A DNA stretch of 64,000 bases from Saccharina japonica (GCA_008828725.1 MEHQ01002773.1:62001-126000), one strand, 5' to 3'. Positions 21,834 to 32,446 are shown, counted from the stretch's first letter. Program-made: numbers and translations. Notes: generated from the letters alone by a model not told the origin.

Positions 21834-23573
21834 TAGAGGTAGGACCCTGATTTCAATTACCCGGGTATCCGGCGGATATACCCGTCAGGGTCCTACCCGT
21901 TTGACGGGTAGGGTCCGAGCTCATTACCCGCGGGTAGTTGGAGCCTTCAGGGTAATTGGGTCCTCGGGAACCGGGTATCCAGGTACCCGCGGGTTTTCGG
22001 GTACCCGCGGGTAATTGGTATTCCCGGTTGATTATGCCTGTACAATACCTTTAGGAAACCCCTTCAAAACACACAATCGCACCTCCCAACCACAAAACCA
22101 TCAACTTGCTACACACAACGCTAAAGGGGACGCACACAGCACCCGGCAGTATGGCGGCCTCTACACTAAAATCAAGTAAAAATATCCTCACTAATTTCAA
22201 GATATTTTTTTTACACTAATTTTAAGATATTATTTTCTGTACTAAAATTAAGATATGTTTTTCAAAGAGTCCCAAAAAAGTGGAAAAAAATGGATCTCCG
22301 GTCAGAATCGAAAATCGACCTATTACTTGGGGAGATATCCGTTTCCACACTAATTTCAAGATAAAAGCTCAGACATTTGTACAAAAAAAAAATGGGAAAG
22401 GGTCACTGCTGCACGTATTATACGTACGTGCTAAACAAGGGCTCCGCATCGATGCCGGCATTTTGTTTTGTCCGCTCTACGTACGTGCTGCTGCTTTTTT
22501 CTGGACTGCTGATGATGCTGTTGCTGCTGTAATGGGTTATATTCTACTATTAATACTACTGCTGTACGTACTGCTGTGGTGCTGTATACTGATCTCACAC
22601 TACTGCTTGTTGAAGTGGGTGGGTGGATCCGCTTTGTATCTTTTTTGTCGGCTCGTACAAGGGCTGTGATTGGATGCCGGCATATATATTGTGTGTCAAC
22701 TTACCTGATCTATCTGCAGATTGCGTTATATCGGGTGTGGATCGTGGCCCAGTTATTGTTTGGTATTTTTGTTTTTGTCCGCTATAGCGGCTCCGCCCTG
22801 GCGTGTAGTTCGGGGGACCACTTCGTACATTGTGTATTAGCGCCTGCTGCTGAATCATCGCTGGACAGATCATCCAGTAGGACTGGTGTTAATTGTTGCT
22901 GTACTACATCCGTCGCCCCCGCCGACGCTGGGTCGACCGCGCACCCGCCGCCGCGTGGTCGGTCGACCGTGCGCCCGACGCCACTCGGTCGACCGCGGCG
23001 GCCTCGGGCCGCCCTCATCGATCGCCCGCCGCTGCCGCTCGCTCGGTCGCTCGCCCGCCGTCGCCCTTGTTTTCATTTGTATCACTACTTTCCGATATGA
23101 TATGCGATATGTAGCGGGTCGGAAAATATGCACTGCAGTCTTCTAATAAGGGGGAGACCGTGAACCGTCGCCGCCATACGTGATACATATTGTTTTAGTT
23201 TTTTCGCGCATTCAAACCCATCATAACACGCCTGCGCAATGGAGCAATACACGAGGAGGATACTTTAGGCGGCTTGTGTATCGAGTCAAGGATCAAAACT
23301 GTTTGTACAGGTCGTTTCGGTTATAGAACAGTATCATAGTACGGTAGGAGAGCGCAACATCTTCCACTCAAATTGTTTTTTCGTGGCACTGAAACAGGGA
23401 GCAAAACCTAAAAAAAATACCGGGTACCCGCCAACTACCCGCCGGGTAATGCCGGGTACCCGTTTACCCGGGTACCCGCCAAAATGGCATTACCCGGCGG
23501 GTAGGGTAGGGTCCGGCCTCCAAAATTTGGCGGGTACCCGTTTTTGACGGGTACCCGCAGGGTCCTACCTCTA
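21834..23573. mobile_element. Non-autonomous hAT-like element A (1740 bp) with perfect TIRs and 8-bp target duplication
   Basis: Ends are TAGAGGTAGGACCCTG (21834-21849) and CAGGGTCCTACCTCTA (23558-23573), a perfect 16-bp inverted repeat with the hAT-type YARNG tip. The flanks carry the direct repeat CAGCAAGC (21826-21833 and 23574-23581). The same Y sequence without the insertion is present near 28855-28905, giving an empty-site comparison. Both subterminal regions are packed with GGGTACCCG/CGCGGGTA words in both orientations. The interior has CTG-rich DNA (22480-22580) and GGTCGACCG-rich DNA (22910-23060) and no recognisable transposase. A relative lies at 56648. Confidence 0.9.
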
Positions 23574-24353
23574 CAGCAAGCCTTTCTGGTGTGCATATTA
23601 AGTGTACCTATAAATGGCTCAAAGGGCGTAGGTGTACCTATTTTTGGATAATACCCTTTTTTAATTTATTTAATATTCAGCCTTGCTTGTCTAGAGAGAG
23701 GCAGGTCTGATGTCTGCTTCATTTCTGTTTTTGCTTTTTGCTGGATACGGAGAGGCCTCTGGAACCTTTCTCGGGGTGTTCCTCGACCCAACATATAGGG
23801 AACTAAAAAGGGGACCAGACAATGACTTCTTCTCCAAAGCTGTTTCAGGTACATATATATAAAACAGTGTTTTACCCAAAATAATACGTATCTATTTCAG
23901 ATGTCGGGATAATTATTGTTACCAAAATGTACCTGATTGTGTCAGACGCAAAAGCTCTGGTGTTGGCTACGTACGTACGTAGGAAGCAGTAAACAGACTA
24001 GCAATGTTCTGCAGTACTATTTTCTATATATCATCTCCCTTGGGGGGGAGGGAGGGCACGACATCTCGTTTTCATTTGTTTGCAGTACCTGTTATTACTT
24101 TGTTGTGTTTGTCTTGTCTTCGTGTCTTAGGTGTTCCTCTCTGTCAACGCGTCTAGATTGCTCCGTAGCATACGCAAGGTTTTTGCACCTGACGGCGTAT
24201 CGCCTCGATGAAAGCGATCCCAAGACCATTGGCAACAGGAGCGATGATTGTCGGATTGTTATGTAAGAAGCCTTGTTTTGAAAAAAGTAAGTACAGCATG
24301 TCATAGCGCAGATCAAAGAAAGTAAATACAGTTCGGGCGACACGAGCTTGCTG

Positions 24354-24450
24354 TGGGTGTACTGGGTGAAGAACCGGCACAGACACTGGGTGTGCTGGAC
24401 GTCGGTCGACGGGTAGAAAGGGCGGTTTAATGTGAAGAACACACACACTG
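24354..24450 (+). repeat. Dispersed repeat R (right-arm copy)
   Basis: Mirror of the copy at 19504-19600, with the same GACC duplication in the GTCGAC core, confirming that it was present before the inverted duplication formed. Confidence 0.7.
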
Positions 24451-24572
24451 ACTGGTTGTTGCCTGTATGAGCGTTCAATAAAGGGAGTGTGTGACCTCGT
24501 GCATTGTTTGGTCTGAGTAAGGTTGCTGAGCAGAACTTCATCTTGATTTGTGGACAAGTGTATAGTGTATAG

Positions 24573-25336
24573 CAGGGCGTAAAATAGGCGTCCGGCTCGT
24601 GGTGAAATCACCGCACCACGAGGTGGAGGCCGTGGTGCGGGCTCGCACCACATCGCCGAAGGCGACGTGCGGGTCCCCGCAGGGGACCCCGGAGGGCACC
24701 CGGAGGGCCGCTGGAGGGCACCCGGAGGGCCACCGGAGGCCGTTTTTTTACCATATATGCGTCAATATACTCAAACTGTGCGTCTAACCCGCTCGGTTTA
24801 TCCTCTGGTATACGTGGTGCCGGCTGCCTTAGAATGTTCTGCATTTTGCGAAGAAACAAGGACAAAATTACGGTTAAAAAGCATCAGACATATCGTCAGC
24901 AAATGTGAGGTGCTTGAAAAGGCGCCACATGCCACAGTGTCCCTGGCCTGGTTTGCCTGGAACGTCCTCAGGCATAGGAAAACAGCAACAGTTTCAATCG
25001 AATTCTCAAAATAAGTAAAGTACTCTATGCCAAAAGAGGAAACAAGACCCAAACACTGAACTTGAGACGAAATCAAGACAAAAAAAAAAAAAAACATATG
25101 TTCGCCTGCGGCGAAAAACACGTCCAATTTGTTTTCGCCTGCGGCGAAACAGACCCAAGAACATATGGGCCCGCACATTTTATTTCGCCTCCGGCTTGCT
25201 CCGGCGAAAAAAGATGCGGCACAAGAAAAGCGTGGTGCGGCAAGCCGAACCATGCCTTCGGCGCGTTGTGAAGAAAACGGGTTTTCCGAGAAAAAGGTGC
25301 GGCAGCGCAACATTTCACCACCTATTGTACGCCCTG
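24573..25336. mobile_element. hAT-like element B, right-arm copy
   Basis: Inverted copy of 18619-19379, with ends CAGGGCGTAAAATAGG and CCTATTGTACGCCCTG. It is flanked by GTGTATAG at 24565-24572 and 25337-25344, the complement of the left-arm target duplication. Because the same target duplication is present in both arms, the insertion predates the palindrome. The copy is a few bases longer, through an A-run near 25080. Confidence 0.85.
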
Positions 25337-26223
25337 GTGTATAGTGTATGTTTACTATTAGTACTACAGTAGTACTCGACTACTGTGAAACACATGGAGA
25401 CGATATGCGCTCCGAAACCTCCACTGCACAGGGGGGTCGAAAGGCTCAAGTGCGGGGGGTCGAAAGGCTCAAGTGCTATGTACGAAGGTTGCACAAGGTC
25501 GATACGTTTTCTTCTATTTGCAAACGCTATAATAATCAACTGCTGAGAGCGCATGGCGTGTATGTGTTCTTCACAGGAATCCGTCCTTGGAAGCCGCAAT
25601 TCGACGTCTGTAGACGAGTGAAGAATCGACTGCGGCATTCTCGTTATAAAAAAGCAACGCACGAACCGTAGATGGGAGGAGGAAGGAAGGCCTGCTATGT
25701 GACCCGAGATGTGGGCTACGATTGTGAGAGACAGAACGCCCCACCGTGGCGAAACTGCCGGGGGCACATACCGTGGTTTAGCATTGGGACGCGAGTCGAC
25801 GAGGGAAGAAAAGGGCGGCAACATTCTCGTGATAAAAATGCAAGGCACGAACCGTGGTAGGGAGGGGGGGTGAGGGTCTGCCGTGTGACCCCGAATCAGA
25901 GGTACGACTATTATATATATATACCTACTACTGCTGTACATCAACATGAATCAACCGATATATTAAGTCGACAGCGGTTGTGACCGTATAACTGGTACCA
26001 GGTTCGTATCTCTCTATTATACTATAGGATGAATCGGTACGAACACTGGGTTTGCTGGATGTGTGTTGTCTTTACATTACACCCGCGTTCTTGCTACCCA
26101 ACCACATCAGTACGCCAAGTGTCCGCCCTGATTCCTATCCTAGAGAGATGTCGACGGACAGAAAATACGATTCAACGTGAAGAGCACACACCTGTAAAAG
26201 CAAGTAAAAGTCATACATACGGC

Positions 26224-26341
26224 CCGTCGCCCCGGTGGGCTAGCAGGTAACCACGACGCTTGTTAGCGTCAAGGTCGTGAGTTCGAGCCTCTCCGAGTGC
26301 AGGCTCGTAGGGAATATTTCCCGCAAAAAATATCTTGACTA
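26224..26341 (+). mobile_element. SINE family S head, cut at the N
   Basis: The tRNA-like head (CGCCCCGGTGGGCTAGCAGG, GTGAGTTCGAGCCTCTCC) and ATATCTTGACTA are present. The element then ends at N 26342 and is followed by an unrelated Y-element sequence. Confidence 0.75.
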
Positions 26342-26342
26342 N

Positions 26343-28956
26343 TTGCACACCGGAAAAGGCTTGCTGGGCCGCCTGATATTGGGCCTGCACTCCACTGTAC
26401 CTATAAATGGCTCAAAGTACGCAGGTACACCTATTCTCGGCTATTCAGTTTGCGTATCACCTATTTCTGGCTCCCACTGTACCTATAAATGGCTCAAGCG
26501 GTCACTTTTTTCAACTGAAATATAGACAGACGGCCACACCAGATGCCGGGACTGTCAACCAGCCGACCGTACCTGTCAACCAGCCGACCGTACCTGTCAA
26601 CCAGCCGGCCGAACCTGTCAACACAAACGCCCGATAATACTGCCAAACAATCGGAACGCAGGTGACGCCGGAGACAACACAGCTCACCTAACAAACTGGA
26701 TGTCCGCGGCTTTTTTGGATTTAATACCAATCCACATATACGAAGTTCTTATATTTCTTCGTGAAGCTCAGCTTGTCTCTTGTTCTTATTGTGCCCTACA
26801 GTAGTTCTTAACAGAAGTATTATACGTACTCGTACAGGTAAAGTAGCGGACGTACGCTTGTGTACTGCCAGTATAATACTACCAAGAGTGAATGTAGTGG
26901 TGAATTGCTTACTACCGCCGCCACGCCTCATAATGCAGCAGTTAACTCATCGTGTACCCATACCACAATCTCTGGGGCAGTGGTGGCATGGGCATCGGGG
27001 TCACGGTAGACGTGCTCATATCACAGATGATGCCGAAATTTAAAGTGGCATCACGTTATGCTCGACTGATGGTACGCCATCTTGTTAGTTATGGGTAGGG
27101 ATACTACGAACTGCGCTGTGGAACATACAGCCGTGTAGGCACAACGCGAATATTTTCACCATGACAAAGCTCGCAGGGCTTTCAGCGCCCGGCCGACCCT
27201 CGCTTCGAGTTGTTTGGCTCTCTGTATCCGCGGCGGAGACAGATCGCCCACACGAAGGCGACTCCTCTCGCCATTCAACAAGCAGCAAGCCGCAATTGCC
27301 CGGGGCGCATATCTAACTCGCAATTGTCATACGTGTACATTACCTTCCTCATATAAAATCCGTGGTACAGGGCACGTATCATATGTATGCATTGATCGTG
27401 ATACGATTTCTCGCTTGTACGTAATGCGTGGTAACTCCGTAGTGTCAGTGGTTGTACTGGTACGATTGGCTGTCATCTCGAGACAGTATGGGTGGTGTGA
27501 CGGCGGCTGTACCGGTAGGGGTTCCACTGCTCTTTCGATCTACAGTAGATCACTGTCGAGTGTGCGTGCGTGTTCTTGACATTAAATCCGTTATTTCTAC
27601 CCATCGACGTACGATGTCGCGTCTGGGACGGCATTCACATACATGCATGATACGGCGGCTTTCGATTCGTGCTACAAAGCCACACATCTTTCCTCTCTTC
27701 TTTTCTGCCTTTTTAACTCACTTGTCATATATACGTGTACAGCGTAATATCATACGGTTACATACTACTGTAGTGTAGTAAATAGGAGGAGGAACTTCAG
27801 TATATATACGTGTACAGCGCTATATCGTACGGTCGAGGAGGTCTAAGTTACGCAGCCGTTGGCTCTGCCCGGAACAACACTCCATGGCAAACATGGGTTT
27901 TTTTTTTACGAGGAAGGTAGTGAACACGTATGACGATTGCGAGTTAGATATGTGCCTCGGGCAATTGCGGCTTGCTGCTTGTTGAATGGCGAGAGGAGTC
28001 GCCTTCGTGTGGGCGATCTGTCTCCGCCGCGAATACAGCGAGCCAAACAACTCGTAGCGAGGGTCGGCCGGGCGCTGAAAGCCCTGCGAGCTTTGTCATG
28101 GTGAAACTATTCGCGTTGTGCCTACACGGCTGTATGTTCCACAGCGCAGTTCGTAGTATCCCTACCCGTAACTAACAAGATGGCGTACCATCACCAGTCA
28201 GTCACAACGTGATGCCACTTTAAATTTCGGCATCATCTGTGATATGAGCACGTCTAGCGTGGCCCCGATGCCCATGCCACCACTGCCCCAGAGATTGTGG
28301 TATGGGTACACGATGAGTTAGCTGCTGCATTATGAGGCGTGGCGGCGGTAGTAAGCAATTCACCACTACATTCACTCTTGTAGTATTATACTGGCAGTCA
28401 GTACACAAGCGTACGTCCGCTACTTTACCTGTACGAGTACGTGTAATACCTCTGTTAAGAACTACTGTAGAGCACAATTAAGAACAAGAGACAAGCTGAG
28501 CTTCACGAAGAAATATAAGAACTTCGTATATGTGGATTGGTATTAAATCCAAAGGACATCCAGTTTGTTAGGTGACCTGTGTTGTCTCCGGCGTCACCTG
28601 CGTTCCGACTGTTTGGCAGTGGTATCGGGCGTTTGTGTTGACAGGTTCGGCCGGCTGGTTGACAGGTACGGTCGGCTGGTTGACAGTCCCGGCATCTGGT
28701 GTGGCCGTCTGTCTATATTTCAGTTGAAAAAAGTGACCGTTTGAGATATTTATAGGTACAGTGGAAGCCAGAAATAGGTGATACGCAAACTGACTAGCCG
28801 AGAATAGGTGTACCTGCGTACTTTGAGCCATTTATAGGTACAGTGGAGTGCAGGCCCAATATCAGGCGGCCCAGTAAGCCTTTTCCGGTGTGCAATATTA
28901 AGTGTACCTATAAATGGCTCAAAGTGCGTAGGTGTACCTATTTTTGGCTAATGCCC
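26343..28956. mobile_element. Long-TIR element Y2
   Basis: It runs from a truncated left end (TTGCACACCGGAAAAGGC) to a complete right end (CCTATTTTTGGCTAATGCCC, 28937-28956). The left half (26343-27600) is the reverse complement of about 20630-21834 in Y1. The right half (27905-28956) is in the same orientation as Y1 20870-21834 plus its terminal part. Y2 is therefore a head-to-head structure with inverted repeats of roughly 1.1-1.25 kb around a unique centre of about 300 bases (27600-27905). The outermost roughly 65 bases of the left end are missing at the N junction. No transposase frame is recognised. Confidence 0.7.
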
Positions 28957-29150
28957 TTAACAAAACAACAGCTAGCTGTGAGCTCGAGGATTTCGTCGAA
29001 ACTCTTCTTGTCTAGCTTCGATCGCGCGTACTTACGGATTTTATTAGTCCTCATGCAGGATGTACATCCCGTGTGAGGGTTAGGCTGGATATGTGTCATC
29101 CCGACTATTCCGGAGGACCATAGCAAATAGGACCAAATATTGGCAGTGTG

Positions 29151-29300
29151 TGTGTTTGTTCTTCACATTAAACCTTCCTTTCTACCCGACGACATCCAGC
29201 ACACCCAGTGTCCTTGCCGATTCTTCATCCTAAAAAGGGACCAGTTCTTCTGTGGTCACAAAACTACCACACAGAGATGCTACGCTCAGTGCAGTCAGTA
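29151..29300 (-). repeat. Dispersed repeat R, minus strand
   Basis: The complement of R: GTTCTTCACATTAAACCTTCC, CTACCCGACGACATCCAGC, CACCCAGTGTCCTTGCCGAT, TCTTCATCCTAAAAAGG and GTGGTCACAAAACTACCAC. It ends near the ACGCTCAGTGCAGTCAGTAA phrase that corresponds to the 5' part of the unit. Confidence 0.75.
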
Positions 29301-29815
29301 AACGTAAGTAAGTAAATATATCTAGTTTTTTGTGTCTACGGTAGGACCTATTTGCGCCGCCCGCAATAATAGTAGAAACAGGACGACCGCCATTGAGAGG
29401 GCGGATCTCCGAAACATGAGCTGGTTCATGAGAGTATGGCGCGGACGAGCGGCGTTGGACACGGCCGCCAGCCAACCAAGGTGGAGGCATATTCTGCATC
29501 GAGGGCTTGTATTTTACCTTCTTAGTGCATGGCATTACTGCTGTACCGAGCCCCCGATTTCATCTTACATGTTTCGTATGGCATGGCCGAGCCCCCGACA
29601 GCTCGTGGGTTATCCACACGCATTTTTCGATGTCAACATTGCCGCTCGCTGTTGCCGATGCTGCTGCTGCTGCAGTACGCTGGTTTGATGTTGCCGTGGT
29701 CTATGCGCCGATATGGTAAGGTTGGGCGCCGAGCCTGCGATGGGTCTTGCGGTTCAAGGGCGGTGGCACACGTAGACCACGTACTGCTGCTGTAGAGCGC
29801 AGCTGGTTTATACAG
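29301..29815. other. Spacer with weak protein-like frames
   Basis: Plus-strand frames are open for 70-118 codons. A segment around 29572-29635 (TTCGTATGGCATGGCCGAGC, ACAGCTCGTGGGTTATCC) resembles 31550-31605 (TTCGCATGGCATAATGCAGC, ACAGTTCGTCGGTCATCC). The two may be copies of one old repeat or exon. I cannot name it. Confidence 0.3.
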
Positions 29816-29816
29816 T

Positions 29817-30180
29817 ATAGCTCGGAAGTATCTCGCTGTTTGCTGTGCCGTTGATAGTTGCTGCGGCTCGTGTAGCTTCTTCCGCTACCGCTGAGCGTTT
29901 GAACGAGGAGCAGGGCTGTAGGCCTGTCACTGTTACGGCCACTATTTGTGCCGCTGTTGTGCTTGCTTGGTGTAAATACGGGGTATTCATTGATTGATGT
30001 GCCGTTAATAGTTGCTGCTGCTGGTATAGCTTCTTCTGCTACCACTATACTTGTTGGCTAGGATCGGCGCCGTAGCTCTATGGTATAGCTTCTTATGCTA
30101 CCACTGCTATTAATCTCGTGCTTGCTTAGTGTTAATACGGGGTGCTTACTGCGTGACGCCGTTAAACTGATACCTGTACA
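29817..30180. repeat. Degenerate tandem repeat, about 152-bp unit
   Basis: The words GTGCCGTTGATAG (29849), GTGCCGTTAATAG (30000) and GACGCCGTTAAAC (30154) recur about 152 bases apart. Each has a preceding CTTGCTTNGTGTNAATACGGGGT phrase in the last two units and a following ATAGCTTCTTNTGCTACC phrase. Confidence 0.5.
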
Positions 30181-30185
30181 AAGAT

Positions 30186-30296
30186 ATCTATACTGGTACC
30201 TTTTTAGGATGAAGAATCGGCACGGACACTGGGTGTGCTGGATGTCGACGGGTAGAAAGGAAGGTTTAATGTGAAGAACACACACACATACATCGT
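30186..30296 (+). repeat. Dispersed repeat R, close to consensus
   Basis: It runs ACTGGTACCTTTTTAGGATG, AAGAATCGGCACGGACACTG, GGTGTGCTGGATGTCGACGG, GTAGAAAGGAAGGTTTAATG, TGAAGAACACACACACA. This is the cleanest 3'-half copy in the window. Confidence 0.8.
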
Positions 30297-30803
30297 TTTC
30301 CTGTTTGTTCACCATCGCGTGTCGTGAGGTGTGGACACTCCATGTATCACAGATCATCACTATTTCGCCGTGCCTCTCTGAAACGACATGGAGGGTTTAC
30401 GAGCGCTGTGATAGCAGGACGAAGGCATCAATTGATTAGCAGTGCTGTTCATATCATTCGTAAGAAGCTGTTGCGGTATTGAATCAAGATACATACGTGT
30501 GTATATATCAGTGGGTATAACACATTATTTTAACGAAAGAGGGAAAATAATACTTTCGTTGAGCGGCGTACACGCAGTACCAGAAGAAGTTTCACTTGTT
30601 TTGGTATAAATTAATTAATCTTCAGTTTCGGAAATTGATTTTGTCAACAATTATTCCAAGGCAGAAGACGCTGCAATTTTTGACAAATACCGAAGTGATA
30701 GAAATAGGTAAGGCGTCAGAAAAATAGCGACGGTTGGTGAGTTTTTATTTCTGCGTATCATTGGCCTACATATACCCCGAGAAGAGTACATACTTTTTCG
30801 CAG
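30297..30803. other. Spacer without recognised features
   Basis: AT-rich DNA with no frame or repeat boundary that I can support. Confidence 0.3.
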
Positions 30804-31204
30804 GGCCTTCCTCCGGAAAATTCCCGAAGGTTTTGAGAATCGAGCTAAATCAACCATATCAAACTAACCAAGGAGGAATAAACGATGGAAAAAGCACAAC
30901 AAGAGAGACCAAACCACGGCGAATCGAATGACGACGGTTTCATTTATTTTTACGAAGTAGGAACCGCGGTATGGCCAAGGGAATTTTACCACGGGAATCA
31001 CTAAGCAAATTCCCGTGGTTAAACTTCCGTGGCCATACCGCGGCTCCTACATCGTAACAAAAAAAAAAAACGTCATTCGATTCGCCGTGGTTTGGTCTTT
31101 CTTGTGGTGTTTTTAACATTGGTTATTCGACATTGGTTAGGATGATATGTGGCTGATTTACTCGATTCCCGAAATATTCGGGAATTTTCCCGAGGAAGTC
31201 CCTC
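30804..31204. mobile_element. Foldback (MITE-like) hairpin element, about 400 bp
   Basis: The two halves are imperfect inverted copies around a centre near 31003. TCCGGAAAATTCCCGAAGG pairs with TTCGGGAATTTTCCCGAGG, and GACCAAACCACGGCGAATCG (30910-30929) pairs with CGATTCGCCGTGGTTTGGTC (31078-31097). GAACCGCGGTATGGCCAAGG pairs with CCGTGGCCATACCGCGGCTC, and ACCACGGGAAT pairs with ATTCCCGTGGT at the loop. The innermost 80 bases are the best conserved. A transcript would form a long hairpin. No clear target duplication was found. Confidence 0.7.
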
Positions 31205-31369
31205 CTTTTCGCCCACTGGTATGTTGGCGTGATATAGCTTGGACAGTGAACACACCAGCTGCAGCAGCAGCAGCAGTAGGTATCCCGACAGCAGCAGCAG
31301 TACAAGACAAACAAGGTTCATACTCGTGGGATTGAATCAACACGACCGCCTTCGAGAGCACGGAGGCTC

Positions 31370-31460
31370 GAAACTGGAGCTGGAGTATAGCAGTAAGTTA
31401 CTGACGCACGGCGCTCGAAACTGGAGCTGGAGTATAGCAGTAAGTTACTGACGCACGGCG
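31370..31460 (+). repeat. Two exact tandem units of 47 bp
   Basis: The unit CTCGAAACTGGAGCTGGAGT plus ATAGCAGTAAGTTACTGACG and CACGGCG occurs twice in line, with the second copy immediately after the first. Confidence 0.75.
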
Positions 31461-31700
31461 GTGGGTTGCGGTCACAGCCGGCTCATACCAAAAACCATGA
31501 TGTGGCCGGCGGTTTACTTGACAATCGGTGTCGTAAAATTTGCATGCTCTTCGCATGGCATAATGCAGCGCCACCACAGTTCGTCGGTCATCCACAAGCA
31601 TCTAACCCTCCGCCGGGAAGCCGCTGCTTGCAGCAGCAGGCAGTCAACAGCCGGGCGGCGTGAGGCTGCCACGGACTACATGCCGAACGTTCGGAGGCTG

Positions 31701-31919
31701 GGTGCCAGGCGGGTCTAGAGCACCGCACTCCGACGAGCTGGAGTTCAGCTCGATATGCAAGATAAGCAGTAAAATTGAATTTGGAGGATGCTCGCTCCTT
31801 GCTGTGCGATTGCTATTCGGTTGCTGCTGCTCTTACTGCTTATCTTGCATATCGAGCTGAGCTCCAGCTCGTCGGAGTGCGGTGCTCTACTGTAGACCCG
31901 CCTGGCACCTATATATTTG
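31701..31919. repeat. Inverted repeat with 72-bp arms
   Basis: GGTGCCAGGCGGGTCTAGAG (31701-31720) pairs with TAGACCCGCCTGGCACC at the right end. ACCGCACTCCGACGAGCTGG pairs with CCAGCTCGTCGGAGTGCGGT, and GATATGCAAGATAAGCAGTA pairs with TACTGCTTATCTTGCATATC. Around 75 bases of loop separate the arms. It could be a small foldback element or a hairpin RNA precursor. Confidence 0.7.
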
Positions 31920-32446
31920 GCTTTACCGTGGGTCTGCCTGCCGATACGTGGCGATATCACCGGCGACACTACTATTGTTAGTCGTACATAGCTATCTGGG
32001 GCTGCCATGGTCGCCGACGTTGCCACCGTCCCTCTTCGCTTGGACTTGCTGCAGGCAGGTGCGCACTCGGTAGCAGGTACATGTATACTCCCTTGTGTGA
32101 GAGATATATGGTATTTGTCCTCACAGCAACATTCGGTTATGTTGTTTTTGGTCGCGCTCTCCTACACACCCCGGTCGGGTACGGCATGAAGAGCCTGCCG
32201 AGTAAGTTGTTTCTGCCGAGTAAGTTGTTTCTACGGAAACACTACAACATGCGTGCTCGAGCGGAGTTCACTGTGTCAAAGAGTTAAAAGTAACGAATTT
32301 TCCTAGCAGAAGACTTCTGCGCAAACACTCCATTGAATAGTAGCGCCAGCCGGCCTTCCGGCCGAGTTACCAACACTCGATTATCCCTAATTCAACCGGT
32401 TTTTTCACCTTATCTTTGTCGATGTTTGGATCGCGTGGAATGTCCT
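31920..32446. other. Spacer without recognised features
   Basis: Short direct repeat GCCGAGTAAGTTGTTTCT at 32197-32231; otherwise nothing supportable. Confidence 0.3.

Larger units (their letters stand above)
20301..23656. mobile_element. Long-TIR element Y1 at the palindrome centre, split by a hAT insertion
   Basis: The left end GGGCATTAGCCAAAAATAGG (20301-20320) and right end CCTATTTTTGGATAATACCC (23637-23656) are inverted copies. Each terminal region holds several inverted and direct copies of TGTACCTATAAATGGCTCAAA and a CTGTCAACCAGCCGACC tandem (20570-20620; complement at 21596-21660). After removing the 1740-bp hAT insertion (21834-23573) the element is about 1.6 kb. The interior (20640-21540) matches both halves of Y2, once inverted and once direct. 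No transposase frame was recognised. Single N bases occur at 20778, 21465 and 21533. Confidence 0.7.
23657..26341 (-). repeat. Right arm of the large inverted duplication
   Basis: Reverse complement of 17614-20300, including the R copy (24354-24450), the hAT-like element B (24573-25336), the SINE fragments and the SINE head at 26224-26341. The match stops at 26341, directly before an N at 26342, inside the SINE. In the left arm the same SINE continues intact outwards. The two arms differ by scattered substitutions (for example CGCACCGAAGG against CGCGCCGAAGG), so they are not an identical copy of one read. Confidence 0.85.

Noticed and set aside
22870-23095. Gene in the GGTCGACCG-rich interior of hAT-like element A
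   Set aside because: Three frames are open at once and encode Arg/Pro/Ala-rich low-complexity sequence.
6603-26341. tRNA genes at the GGGCTAGCAGG...GTTCGAGCC segments
   Set aside because: Each is followed by the same SINE body and tail, the acceptor stem does not close, and the copies vary at conserved tRNA positions.
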